Source of the DNA: Streptomyces sp. Tu6071
Lineage (GTDB): Bacteria > Actinomycetota > Actinomycetes > Streptomycetales > Streptomycetaceae
Assembly (NCBI RefSeq): GCF_000213055.1
Contig: NZ_CM001165.1
Location: forward strand, 1,178,001 to 1,242,000
Direction of reading: 5' to 3'
DNA: 64,000 bases
Part shown: piece after piece, positions 8,866-17,352 of the stretch
Layout: every line of letters begins with the position of its first letter
Position numbering within the stretch: position 1 is the stretch's first letter
Notes under the pieces: generated by a model
Database searches by the model: none
Seen by the model: only the letters and a program-made list of their open reading frames with translations
What the model was told of the DNA's origin: nothing
Position numbers and translations under genes: made by a program

Positions 8866-9900
8866 TCAGGAGGCCGGGTAGCGGTCGATCGGTGGTGGCT
8901 TCGGGGCGGGGACGCCGGAGAGGCCGAGCGTCGCGTCGTACGCCTTCTTCCAGGTGCCGTCGCGCTCGCGCGCGGCGAGGATGCCGTCGATCGCGAGGCG
9001 CAGCGCGTTGTCCTTGCGGGGCACGCCGATCCCGTACGGCTCCTCGGAGAAGGGCTTGCCGACCACCTTCAGCTCCTCGGGCACCTTCGCCGCGTAGCCG
9101 AGCAGGATCGAGTCGTCGGTCGTGACGGCGTCGACCTGGTAGGTGAGCAGGTTGTCGACGCAGATCGAGTACGTGTCGTACGAGACGAGGTCGGCCTTCG
9201 GGTAGTCGTGCTGGATGCGCTGGTACGGGGTCGATCCGGCCGCCGAGCAGACGCGTTTGCCGTCGAGGTCGGCGGGCCCCTTGATGCTGTCCTCGTCCTT
9301 GCGCACGAGCAGGCCCTGACCGGCCATGTAGTAGGGCCCGGCGAAGCCGACGAGCTTCTTGCGGTTGTCGTTGATCGTGTACGTACCGACGTAGTAGTCG
9401 ATCTGGCCGTTCTGGAGCGAGGTCTCGCGGTTGGCGGAGGCGATCGTGCGGAAGCTGATCCGGTTCGCGGGGAAGCCGAGTCCCGCCGCGACCATCTTCG
9501 CGATCTCGATGTCGAAGCCGCTGTACCTGCCGCTCGCCGGGTCCTTCTCGCCCAGGTACGGCTGGTCCTCCTTGGCGCCGACGACGAGCCGGCCACGCGC
9601 CCTGGCCTTGCGCCACGTCGCCGAGTCGGGCAGCCGGAAGCCGGAGTCCACGCGGTAGCGCGGCAGTTCGGCGGCGCTCGGGCCTTTCGCGGGGGGACTG
9701 CCTTCCTTGCCGCAGGCGGCGGCGAGGAGACAGAGGAGCGCGAGGAGGAGGGCGGTGCGCCGGGAGTGGTGGCGGGGCTTTCGGGAGTGGTGGTGCGCGG
9801 ACCTGCGGGAGCGGCCGTGCGAGTGCGTGCGGGAGCGGTGGGGCGAGCGCTCGCGCGAGTGGTGGCCCGCGTCCGGGATGTCGGTGCTGGTGCTGGTCAC
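8866..9900 (-). CDS. gluB: Glutamate-type ABC transporter substrate-binding lipoprotein
   Basis: A 344-residue solute-binding protein (SBP_bac_3 fold) that delivers amino acid to GluCD. The start is GTG at 9900, with GGAGAGG upstream and only 17 bp after gluA. Lipobox LAAAC with Cys63 anchors it to the outer face of the membrane. Unusually, about 48 residues precede the hydrophobic core; they hold 10 His and 11 Arg plus many Ser (for example SRRSAHHHSRKPRHHSRR). The segment contains no Met, Val or Leu codon, so no later start can remove it. The mature part has family motifs GFDIEIAKMVAAGLGF, AGPYYMAGQGLLV and ICVDNLLTYQVDAVTTD. Confidence 0.92.
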   Translation of the reverse strand: MTSTSTDIPDAGHHSRERSPHRSRTHSHGRSRRSAHHHSRKPRHHSRRTALLLALLCLLAAACGKEGSPPAKGPSAAELPRYRVDSGFRLPDSATWRKARARGRLVVGAKEDQPYLGEKDPASGRYSGFDIEIAKMVAAGLGFPANRISFRTIASANRETSLQNGQIDYYVGTYTINDNRKKLVGFAGPYYMAGQGLLVRKDEDSIKGPADLDGKRVCSAAGSTPYQRIQHDYPKADLVSYDTYSICVDNLLTYQVDAVTTDDSILLGYAAKVPEELKVVGKPFSEEPYGIGVPRKDNALRLAIDGILAARERDGTWKKAYDATLGLSGVPAPKPPPIDRYPAS

Positions 9901-9917
9901 GAGGGCGTCCTCTCCGC

Positions 9918-10661
9918 TCAGTGCTTGAGGATCTTGGAGAGGAAGTCCTTGGCGCGCTCGCTCTCCGGGGCGGTGAAGAACTCCTCGGGCGTGCGGTCCT
10001 CGACGATGCGGCCACCGTCCATGAAGACGACACGGTCGGCGGCGGACCGGGCGAAGCCCATCTCGTGCGTGACGACGACCATCGTCATGCCGGACTCGGC
10101 GAGTTGTTTCATGACGTCGAGGACCTCGTTGATCATCTCGGGGTCGAGCGCGGAGGTCGGCTCGTCGAAGAGCAGGGCCTTCGGGTCCATGGCGAGGGCG
10201 CGCGCGATCGCGACGCGCTGCTGCTGGCCGCCGGAGAGCTGGGCGGGGTACTTGTCGGCCTGGGGGGCGAGCCCGACGCGGGCGAGGAGTTCGCGCGAGC
10301 GCCGGTCGGCGTCCTCGCGCTTGCGTCCCCGGACCTTGATCTGCGCGAGCGAGACGTTCTGGAGCACGGTCTTGTGCGCGAAGAGGTTGAAGGACTGGAA
10401 GACCATGCCGACCTCGGTCCGCAGCCGGGCGAGGCCGCGCCCTTCGTCGGGCAGTGGTTCTCCGTCGAGCAGAATGGAGCCGGACTGGACCGTCTCCAGC
10501 CTGTTGACCGTGCGGCAGAGCGTGGACTTGCCGGACCCCGAGGGGCCGATCACGACCACCACCTCCCCGCGGTGCACGGTGAGCGAGACGTCCTGGAGTA
10601 CGTGCAACTGCCCGTAGTACTTGTTGACGTCACGCAGTTCGATCAGTGGCTCGACGGCCAT
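9918..10661 (-). CDS. gluA: Glutamate-type ABC transporter ATPase
   Basis: A 247-residue ABC ATPase of the polar amino acid family, first gene of the leftward operon. ATG at 10661 is chosen because the family starts a few residues before [11 protein letters not shown]; a longer frame to 10754 would add a non-homologous Arg/Pro tail. No strong ribosome-binding site is seen before it. Walker [11 protein letters not shown]-loop VFQSFNLF, signature LSGGQQQR, Walker [15 protein letters not shown] and H-loop VVTHEMGFA are all intact. It acts on the cytoplasmic face to drive GluCD. The operon promoter must lie in 10662-10877. Confidence 0.93.
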   Translation of the reverse strand: MAVEPLIELRDVNKYYGQLHVLQDVSLTVHRGEVVVVIGPSGSGKSTLCRTVNRLETVQSGSILLDGEPLPDEGRGLARLRTEVGMVFQSFNLFAHKTVLQNVSLAQIKVRGRKREDADRRSRELLARVGLAPQADKYPAQLSGGQQQRVAIARALAMDPKALLFDEPTSALDPEMINEVLDVMKQLAESGMTMVVVTHEMGFARSAADRVVFMDGGRIVEDRTPEEFFTAPESERAKDFLSKILKH

Positions 10662-10877
10662 CGGCAAGAGACCAGCCCATCCGTAGCGGTATCGGTCCGC
10701 GCAAACTACCCACCCCGATATGGGGCTTGGCGGGCGACACGCACATGCGGGCATTAACCGTATTTGCGGCCGAGCTTGTGGATATCCCCTCCCGATCGGC
10801 GCGACAAAAGGGCTTCACGGACCCTGAGCGGCCCGGGAGTTCACCCCTTCGAGGGCGGGTCGGAAAGGAGACGCGAA
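10662..10877 (-). promoter_or_regulatory. Presumed gluABCD promoter region
   Basis: This 216-bp stretch is AT-richer than its surroundings and must carry the leftward operon promoter. It contains the hairpin-forming palindrome CCCCGATATGGGG at 10713-10725, 52 bp before the gluA start. I cannot assign -10/-35 boxes with confidence. Confidence 0.35.
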
Positions 10878-10907
10878 AAGCGGCTCACCTCAACGAGTGA
10901 GCCGCTT
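10878..10907 (-). terminator. Rho-independent terminator, leftward
   Basis: AAGCGGCTCAC (10878-10888) pairs perfectly with GTGAGCCGCTT (10897-10907) around an 8-base loop. Read on the minus strand the stem is followed by TTTT. It would end transcription from 10983-11465 before the glu operon promoter. Confidence 0.75.
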
Positions 10908-10982
10908 GCGAATCCTGCGGAGTGGTCCACAGAGGGGGCGGGTGGGACGGGGCCGGGCGGCACGAGGTCCGACCAGCGGCCT

Positions 10983-11465
10983 TCACGACCGGACTCGCCC
11001 GCTCATCCTCTCGCCCAAAGGGGCGAGCCGCCGGAGCCAGTCCCGCAGGAGTGCCGTCTCGACGAGGCGGAGCGGGACGGCCGCCGGGTCGGCCCCGCCG
11101 AGGGTGGCGTCGAACGCGAGGGCGCGCGCGGCGAGGGAGGCGTCCGGAACCGGTCTCGCGTCGGTCGTCAGGGCGTCGATGAGCGCTTCCCGCAGGCGGC
11201 CTTCGGCGGCGACGCGGCCGGGGAACGCCAGGAGGATTTCCCGCGCCTCCCACGCGGCGGGCGGGCGGCGGCCGGGCCGGTCGCCGCCGTACATCTGCGG
11301 GGAGAAGACGGGGCGCCGCAGCCCGCATTCGGCGTCGCCGAGCGGTTGGCCGACGGCGAGGTCGCGCGCCTGACCGGGCTCGTCGACGAATCGCCAGCGG
11401 TCCTCGACCGGCCCACGCCGACCGCTCCCCTGAACGGCTGAACGAGGGCGCGATCGGCCTCGTCA
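10983..11465 (-). pseudogene. Start-less open frame, probable truncated gene
   Basis: A minus-strand frame is open from a stop near 11465 to 10983 and reads as real protein: VEDRWRFVDEPGQARD, LGDAECGLRRPVFSPQMYGG, then Ala/Leu-rich helices ending LRRLAPLGERMSGRVRS. No ATG, GTG or TTG occurs in frame before the ATG at 11294, which would cut off the convincing WRFVDEP part. Either the gene has lost its 5' end, perhaps by a frameshift near 11465, or translation starts at 11294 giving 103 residues. I do not recognise the family. The terminator directly downstream supports a once-functional gene. Confidence 0.45.
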
Positions 11466-11506
11466 CCACCGGCGCGTGGTCTTCGGCATTCCGCGAGGGC
11501 GCCCCC

Positions 11507-12181
11507 TCACCCCTCCGAGACCTCCCCGTACACCTGCGACAACTCCGGCGCTCCCGACTCCGCCCAGCTCAGGCCGTCCTCCACGACCGCGAGTTCGCGG
11601 CCCGAGGGCAGCAGGACGACCGGGGTGCCGTCGCCGCCGAGCCGCCACACCGCTCCCGGCACCGTGCGCGCGACGACGGTGCCGAGGTAGAAACCGGCGT
11701 CGTTGCCGAGGTGGTCGAGGAGTTCGGGGTCGGAGCGCCAGCGCGGCAGCAACTGGTCGAGCGCCTCCAGGGACTCCGGGGAGTCGTCGAGCACGACTCC
11801 CGCCTCGGCGGCCTCCGCCCGCAGCAGCTCGCACTCGGCGAACAGCTCCACGGCCGCGCGCGGGTCCTGCTCCAGGAGTTCGCCGACCGGCCGCGGCGGG
11901 CCGTCCACCCCGGACGACTCCCCCGCCCCTTCACCTCCTGCCACCAGCGTCGCCCCCCGGCCGCCGTCACCACGGGTCGCCGTCGCGGTCGCACGCGTCG
12001 CCCCCACCGCCTCACCACCGGCCCCCGGCGCACCACCCGAACCGCCCGCGGGGCCCTCCTCCTTCCCACCGCCCTCACGCGTCCCGCCACCCGCACCGTC
12101 CACCGCGTCATCCGCACCACGACGGGCGTCATCCGCCGCACCGCGCTGCTCCGGGCGTCCACCGAAGAAGGGAATCCTCAT
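11507..12181 (-). CDS. DUF6278 family protein
   Basis: A 224-residue protein. The start ATG at 12181 gives MRIPFFGG, the conserved N-terminus of this Streptomyces-specific family, and a longer frame upstream is not supported. Residues ~10-85 are an expanded Gly/Ala/Glu/Thr low-complexity linker (compare typical members of ~140 residues). The conserved domain follows: AVELFAECELLRAEAAEAG, then DDSPESLEALDQLLPRWR, LGNDAGFYLGTVVARTVPGA and ELSQVYGE. The role is unknown; members are small cytoplasmic proteins. It is divergent from the SGNH hydrolase. The long acidic/Gly-rich insert is the odd feature and is probably disordered. Confidence 0.8.
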   Translation of the reverse strand: MRIPFFGGRPEQRGAADDARRGADDAVDGAGGGTREGGGKEEGPAGGSGGAPGAGGEAVGATRATATATRGDGGRGATLVAGGEGAGESSGVDGPPRPVGELLEQDPRAAVELFAECELLRAEAAEAGVVLDDSPESLEALDQLLPRWRSDPELLDHLGNDAGFYLGTVVARTVPGAVWRLGGDGTPVVLLPSGRELAVVEDGLSWAESGAPELSQVYGEVSEG

Positions 12182-12565
12182 ACCACCAGCCTGACACCGG
12201 GCCACCTCCTCGCACCACAGGGCGCGCAGACGGGCTCTCCCAAGCGTTCCCAAGTGATCGGCAAAACGCGGGCCCTGTCACCCCGTTCACCCCACGGCCT
12301 CTCCACCGTCCCACCGCACGGCCTCCGCACCACGCTCCCCCGCACTTCCTGTCCCGGCCAATTTCCCGCCACCATGATGCGTACCGGCCACTTCTTGGGC
12401 AGAAGTCCGTCCGAAGACGACAACTCCCGCCAGCAGCGAGCCAGAACGATCACCGGCACCCACACCGCAGCCCCAGACACAGCCGTAGTGACACCCACAG
12501 CCGTAGTCGCGGCCCCAGCCCCCAGCGACCGACGCCGCCGCCCCACTCCCCCCGGCGAGGAGACC
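12182..12565. other. 384-bp divergent intergenic region
   Basis: It separates the leftward DUF6278 gene from the rightward SGNH hydrolase and must hold promoters for both. A 12-base direct repeat CACAGCCGTAGT occurs twice around 12475-12510. A plus-strand frame continuous with the hydrolase runs through this region, but its Arg/Thr/Pro-rich translation and the good ribosome-binding site at 12556-12561 argue that translation begins only at 12566. Confidence 0.45.
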
Positions 12566-14365
12566 GTGAAACAAGCCCGCGCCCGCGGCCCCTTCCGCAC
12601 CGCCGTGTCCCTGCTCGTGGTCCTCGGCTCCGCGGGCCTCCTCGGCTCCCCCTCCACCGCCGCCCCGCCCGAGCCCCCGCCGCGGCCCCTGGCGCACCTC
12701 TTCGACAACCGCGGGATCGGGGCGGGCGCGCGGGGCGGCGGGGCCGATCTCGACGGGCACGGCCGCGCCCTGTCCGCCGAGGCCCTGCGCGACGCCGGCT
12801 GGGCGCCCGGCGCCGGGCTGACCGTGGCCGGCGCACCGCTGCGGCTGCCCGCGCCCCCGCCCGGCGCCCCCGACAACGTCCGCGCCGACGGGCAGCGGGT
12901 GCGCGTGACGGGACGCGGCGACGCCCTCGCCTTCCTCGTCACGGCGACCGGCGGCCGGGCTCCCGGGCGCGGGATCGTCGAGTACGCGGACGGCCGCCGC
13001 TCCTCGTACCGACTCGAAGCGCCCGAGTGGCGCACGGGCACCCTCGCCACGAGCGCCCTCGCGCTCCCCCGGATCAGCACCCCCGAGGGCCCCCGGGAGG
13101 CACGCGCCGCGCTGTACGTCGTGACCGTGCCGCTGCGCCGTGACGCGGCGGTACGGGCCGTGACGCTGCCGCGCGATCCGGTCGGGCCCGCGAGCCTGCA
13201 CGTCTTCGCGCTCGGGGTGCGTCCGCTGACGAGCGGGTGGACCGGCTCCTGGTCGGCGGCCACGGCGGCGCGGATGCGGGTCGGTCCCTGGCAGGACCCG
13301 ACCCTGCGCCTCGTCGTGCGCCCCTCGGTGGGCGGGGAACGGGTGCGGCTGCGCTTCGACAACACCTTCGCCGCCTCCCCGGTCCGGCTCGGGCGGGTCT
13401 CCGTCGCGGTACGGGAGAAGGGGGCGGGCGCGCGGGGGAAGCCGGTGCCGCTGCGCTTCGGCGGCCACGCGGGCGTGACGCTCGCGGCGGGGGCGCAGGG
13501 CCGCAGCGACCCGCTGCCCTTCCGTGTCGAGGCCGGGAAGGATCTGCTGGTGAGTGTGTCGCTGCCGGGGCGCGTCTCCTCGTTGCCCGTGCGGACGGCG
13601 GCGAAGCAGCCGGGGTACGTCGCCGACGCGGCCGGGGACCGTACCGGGAGCAGCGCGGGCGCGGGCTTCACCGAGGAGCTGGACCACTGGCCGCTGCTCA
13701 CCGGGCTCGACGTCGCGGGCGGGCCCGGCAGCGTCGTCGCGCTCGGCGACTCCACGACGACCGGCGCGAAGACGCGGACCGGGGCCGACGAGCGGTGGAC
13801 CGACGCGCTCGCCGCGCGGTTGCGCGCCCAGGACACGGTCCCGCGCTACGGCGTGCTCAATCAGGCCCTCACCGCGAACCGCCTGCTGAAGGACCGCTAC
13901 CCGGGCGCGGGCGCGGACGAGGACACGAGCGGCGTGCGGCTCGCCCACCGCCTCGACCGCGACCTCTTCGCGCAGACCTCCGCGCGCACCGCGCTCGTCT
14001 ACCTGGGTCTCAACGACCTGCGCTGGGGCTCGTCGGCCGCCGAGGTGCGGACCGCGCTCGGCGAGGTCGCGCGGCAGGCGCGGGCGCGGGGCGTACGGGT
14101 GCTCGCCGCGACGCTCACGCCGTGCGGGGGCGGCAGCCGGTGCACGCCCGGGGTGGACGCGCGGCGGCGGGCCGTCAACGCGTGGCTGCGCGCCGGGGGC
14201 GGTGGCTTCGACGCGGTCGTCGACTTCGACCGCGTCGTACGGGATCCCGGGCGGCCCGGGCGGCTGCTGCCCGCGTACGACAGCGGGGACCACCTGCACC
14301 CGTCCACCGAGGCGCTCGCGCGCATGGCGGACGCGGTGGACCTCGACGCGCTGCGACCGCGCTGA
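12566..14365 (+). CDS. Secreted SGNH/GDSL-type esterase
   Basis: A 599-residue secreted hydrolase. GTG at 12566 follows GAGGAG and is followed directly by a Sec signal peptide (VKQARARGPFRTAVSLLVV, cleavage near STAA-PPEP). Residues ~40-390 form beta-rich domains resembling the two N-terminal modules of large Streptomyces GDSL proteins (SGWTGSWSAATAARM). The C-terminal ~200 residues are the SGNH domain: block I VVALGDSTTTG with the nucleophile Ser, block III YLGLNDLRWG with the Asn, and block V GDHLHPSTEA with the Asp and His. Expected role: extracellular deacylation of a carbohydrate or lipid ester. It is a single-gene unit, convergent with exonuclease III. The substrate is not predictable. 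Confidence 0.88.
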   Translation: MKQARARGPFRTAVSLLVVLGSAGLLGSPSTAAPPEPPPRPLAHLFDNRGIGAGARGGGADLDGHGRALSAEALRDAGWAPGAGLTVAGAPLRLPAPPPGAPDNVRADGQRVRVTGRGDALAFLVTATGGRAPGRGIVEYADGRRSSYRLEAPEWRTGTLATSALALPRISTPEGPREARAALYVVTVPLRRDAAVRAVTLPRDPVGPASLHVFALGVRPLTSGWTGSWSAATAARMRVGPWQDPTLRLVVRPSVGGERVRLRFDNTFAASPVRLGRVSVAVREKGAGARGKPVPLRFGGHAGVTLAAGAQGRSDPLPFRVEAGKDLLVSVSLPGRVSSLPVRTAAKQPGYVADAAGDRTGSSAGAGFTEELDHWPLLTGLDVAGGPGSVVALGDSTTTGAKTRTGADERWTDALAARLRAQDTVPRYGVLNQALTANRLLKDRYPGAGADEDTSGVRLAHRLDRDLFAQTSARTALVYLGLNDLRWGSSAAEVRTALGEVARQARARGVRVLAATLTPCGGGSRCTPGVDARRRAVNAWLRAGGGGFDAVVDFDRVVRDPGRPGRLLPAYDSGDHLHPSTEALARMADAVDLDALRPR

Positions 14366-14432
14366 GGCCCGCGCGGGCCTCGCACTTCGCGCGGGGGCAG
14401 TGCGCCTGTACCGCCGGGGCCCGTCCGGGCGC

Positions 14433-15212
14433 TCACACGTCCAGGTCCACCACCACGGGCGCGTGGTCGGAGGCTCCCTTACCCTTGCGCTCCTCGCGGT
14501 CCACGTAGGCGTCCTTCGCGGCGCTGCGGAAGGCCGCGTTGGCGTAGACGAGGTCGATGCGCATGCCCCGGTTCTTGGGGAAGGCGAGCTGGCGGTAGTC
14601 CCAGTACGTGTAGGGGCGGTCGTACTTGAGGGGGCGGGGGACGAGGTCGCCGAGGCCCGTGGCGCGCAGTTCCGCGAGTGCGGCGCGCTCGGGCGGGGTG
14701 ACGTGGGTCAGGCCCTCGAAGACGGCCGGGTCGTAGACGTCCTCGTCGCCCGGCGCCACGTTGTAGTCGCCCATGACGGCGAAGGGCCGCGTACCGGCGG
14801 CGTCGCCCGCGACGGCCGTGCGCAGGGCCTCCAGCCACTCCAGTTTGTACGCGTAGTGCGGGTGGCCGACCTCGCGTCCGTTCGGCACGTACACCGACCA
14901 GACGCGGACGGGGCCGCAGGTGGCGCCGAGGGCGCGGGGCTCCATGACGCCGTCGTAGGCGGGCTGGTCGGGCAGTCCGCTCACCACGTCGTCGAGGCCC
15001 GCGCGGGAGATCACGGCGACGCCGTTCCATCGGCCCGTGGCGTTGACGGCGGACTCGTAACCCGCCTCGCGCAATGCCTCGGTGGGGAAGCCCTCCGCGG
15101 TGGTCTTGGTCTCCTGGACGCACAGCACATCGGTGCCGCTCGACTCCAGCCAGGCGAGCAGCCTCGGCAGCCGGGCGGTGATCGAGTTCACGTTCCACGT
15201 CGCGATACGCAT
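14433..15212 (-). CDS. xthA: Exodeoxyribonuclease III / AP endonuclease
   Basis: A 259-residue Mg-dependent nuclease of the endonuclease/exonuclease/phosphatase fold. It acts in base-excision repair by cutting at abasic sites and removing 3' blocks. ATG at 15212 gives the canonical start MRIATWNVNSITARL; longer upstream reading would run through the metallo-hydrolase region and is rejected. Catalytic and metal residues are visible: Asn in WNVNS, Glu in CVQETK, YVPNG, the GDYNVAPGDEDVYDP block, and SDHAPVVVDL at the end with the Asp-His pair. Size matches the family (~260). About 160 bp separates it from the next upstream gene, so it may have its own promoter. Confidence 0.95.
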   Translation of the reverse strand: MRIATWNVNSITARLPRLLAWLESSGTDVLCVQETKTTAEGFPTEALREAGYESAVNATGRWNGVAVISRAGLDDVVSGLPDQPAYDGVMEPRALGATCGPVRVWSVYVPNGREVGHPHYAYKLEWLEALRTAVAGDAAGTRPFAVMGDYNVAPGDEDVYDPAVFEGLTHVTPPERAALAELRATGLGDLVPRPLKYDRPYTYWDYRQLAFPKNRGMRIDLVYANAAFRSAAKDAYVDREERKGKGASDHAPVVVDLDV

Positions 15213-15370
15213 GCCGACCAACCTACCGGCCGCCTCCGACAACGCCGCCCCGCGCCGGGGGCGGGGGCCGCCGTGTCCGGTCACGGCGCGCGCCGGGGTC
15301 GGGTCGTACGGAGACGGCCGCGGCCCGCCCCCGCCCGTGACCCCGTGCCCGGCGCGCGCCGCGCCGTTCC

Positions 15371-16003
15371 TCAGACCGTGAGCCGCGTGCCGGGCTTGAC
15401 GCGGTGGTGGTCCGTGCCGCCGAGCGCGCCGATCTGGCCCTCGTAGACCGGCGTCGCGAGGTCGGTGAGGAGCGCGTCGTGGACGTCGTACGCGCGCTGC
15501 GGGGCGACCTCGCGCACGTAGTCGACGACCTCGGACAGCTTGCTCCACGGCGCCATGACGGGCAGGAGCAGCGTCTCGACGGGACGGTCCGGGACGGTGA
15601 GCGCGTCGCCCGGGTGGAAGACGGTGCCGTCCACGAAGAAGCCGATGTTGGTGATGCGCGGGATGTCGGGGTGGATGACGGCGTGGAGTTCGCCGTGCAC
15701 CTCGATGTCGAAACCGGCGGCCTCGAAGGCGTCGCCGTGGCCGACCGTGTGGACGCGCCCGGGGAAGGCGGCGGAGAGCTGCTCGGCGACGGAGCGCAGG
15801 GTCCACAGTTCGGTGGAGGGGTTCGCCTCCAGCGCGGCGCTGAGCTTGGCCGCGTCGAAGTGGTCGGGGTGCTCGTGGGTGACGAGGAGGGCGTCGGCCC
15901 CGGCGGCGGCGTCCTGTTCGCTGAAGGCGCCCGGGTCGATGACGAGGACGCGGCCCTCGTGCTCCAGCCGGACACAGGCGTGGGTCTTCTTGATCAGCTC
16001 CAT
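15371..16003 (-). CDS. Metallo-beta-lactamase-fold hydrolase (UlaG-like)
   Basis: A 210-residue cytoplasmic protein of the compact L-ascorbate-6-phosphate lactonase/UlaG-like MBL group. ATG at 16003 (MELIKKTHACVRLEHEG) is preferred; an in-frame ATG nine bases further upstream is possible. The family signature THEHPDHFDAAK supplies the first zinc ligands, and FHPGDALTVPD with the later DHHRV supplies the rest. Substrate unknown; in Streptomyces these proteins are usually single genes. It lies 80 bp downstream of the PcaD/PcaC-like gene and could be read from the same leftward transcript. Confidence 0.85.
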   Translation of the reverse strand: MELIKKTHACVRLEHEGRVLVIDPGAFSEQDAAAGADALLVTHEHPDHFDAAKLSAALEANPSTELWTLRSVAEQLSAAFPGRVHTVGHGDAFEAAGFDIEVHGELHAVIHPDIPRITNIGFFVDGTVFHPGDALTVPDRPVETLLLPVMAPWSKLSEVVDYVREVAPQRAYDVHDALLTDLATPVYEGQIGALGGTDHHRVKPGTRLTV

Positions 16004-16083
16004 GCGCCCCATCCTCGCGCACCGCGCGGGGGCGGCGCTCCAGGGGTCCGCCCCCGCGCGGTCGTGTCTCCTCGCGAGCGGGT

Positions 16084-17352
16084 CTACTTGCGCGGGCTCG
16101 TCTCCTCCCGGACGACCTCGCGCGCGACCTGGAAGGCGCGTTCGGCGGTGGCGAGTCCGCAGTGCACGCCGATCTGGAGCAGTGCCTCCTTGATCTCGGC
16201 GGGCGTGAGGCCGCTGCGGAGCGCGCCGCGCACGTGCACGGCGAACTGCTCGAAGTGCCCGGCGGCGGCGAGCGCGCCGAGGGCGATGCAGGCGCGGTGG
16301 CGGCGGTCGAGTCCGGGGCGCTGCCACACCTCGCCCCAGGCGTGGCGGGTGAGGAGGTCGTCGAAGTCCTCGGTGAACTCGTCGGTCGCGGCGAGCGCGG
16401 CGTCCACGTGCGCGTCGCCGAGCACCTCGCGCCGCAGCCGCATCCCGGCCGTGCGGGTGTCCGCGCCGCCGTCCGCGCCCGTCGTGCCCTGGTACGGGGC
16501 GATCTCGGGGCGCGGGGCGGCGAGCGGCGGCGCCGCGCTGGGCGCGGCGGCGACGGGCAGCGCGGCCTGCGGCGACCAGCTCGTCGAGAAGTGCCGTACG
16601 AGCAAGTCCGTGACGGCGGAGGGCTGTTCGACGGGAGCGAGGTGGGCGGCGCCGGGGACGAGCGCGAGGCGCGCGTCGCTGATCCCGGCGACGAGGGTAC
16701 GGGCCTGGCCGGGCTCCGTGAGGGAGTCCTCGGCGCCGACCACGACGAGCGTGGGCGTGGTGACGCGGTCGAGCACGGCGCTCGTGTCGAAGGTCGCGAG
16801 GGCCTCGCAGGCGGCGATGTAGCAGCCGGGGTCGGTGGTGCGCACCATCTGCACCGCCCAGTCGGTGATGGCGGGCTGCGCGGTGGCGAACCCGGGGGTG
16901 AACCAGCGCTCGGGCGAGGTACGGGCGACGGTGTCGAGCCCGTTCGTGCGGACGACGACGCCGCGCTGGCGGTGCTCGTCGGCCGTGCCGAAGCGGGGCG
17001 CGGTCGCGACGAGCGCGAGCGAGGCGAGGCGCTGCGGGTGGCGCAGCGCGAGGTCGATGCCGATGGCCCCGCCGAAGGCGCAGCCCGCGTACCCGAAGTG
17101 CCGTATCCCGGCGCTCTCCAGCGTCTGCACGAGCCGGTCCGTGAGGGCCCCCACCGAGTCCGCCGGATAGGCCGCGGCGCCGCCGTGACCGGGCAGGTCG
17201 AACCGCAGCACGCGCCACTGTCTGCTCAGCTCCGGAACCTGCCGGTCCCACATGTGCCACGTGGTACCGAGGGCGGGGCCGAGGACGAGGACCGGAGCGT
17301 GTTCTGGCCCGTCAAGGCGGTATTGCAGGGGGTTCGGTGCTATCTCGCTCAC
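16084..17352 (-). CDS. PcaD-PcaC-like fusion (alpha/beta-hydrolase + carboxymuconolactone decarboxylase domains)
   Basis: A 422-residue protein with two domains. Residues 1-~260 are an alpha/beta hydrolase like 3-oxoadipate enol-lactonase. Residues ~300-415 are a carboxymuconolactone decarboxylase (CMD) domain with RHRACIALGALAAAGHFEQF and TPAEIKEALLQIGVHCGL. This order is that of PcaL in the beta-ketoadipate pathway. However, the nucleophile elbow is G-C-A-F-G-G (90-95): Ala92 stands where the catalytic Ser should be, although Asp209 and His237 remain. No pca genes are nearby, so a role in aromatic catabolism is doubtful. It may be a catalytically altered paralogue or use Cys91. ATG at 17352 fits the family. 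Confidence 0.82.
   Translation of the reverse strand: MSEIAPNPLQYRLDGPEHAPVLVLGPALGTTWHMWDRQVPELSRQWRVLRFDLPGHGGAAAYPADSVGALTDRLVQTLESAGIRHFGYAGCAFGGAIGIDLALRHPQRLASLALVATAPRFGTADEHRQRGVVVRTNGLDTVARTSPERWFTPGFATAQPAITDWAVQMVRTTDPGCYIAACEALATFDTSAVLDRVTTPTLVVVGAEDSLTEPGQARTLVAGISDARLALVPGAAHLAPVEQPSAVTDLLVRHFSTSWSPQAALPVAAAPSAAPPLAAPRPEIAPYQGTTGADGGADTRTAGMRLRREVLGDAHVDAALAATDEFTEDFDDLLTRHAWGEVWQRPGLDRRHRACIALGALAAAGHFEQFAVHVRGALRSGLTPAEIKEALLQIGVHCGLATAERAFQVAREVVREETSPRK

Noticed and set aside
11711..12565. N-terminal extension of the SGNH hydrolase by ~285 codons
   Set aside because: The extension is Arg/Thr/Pro-rich, crosses the DUF6278 gene antisense, and a good ribosome-binding site plus signal peptide mark the start at 12566.
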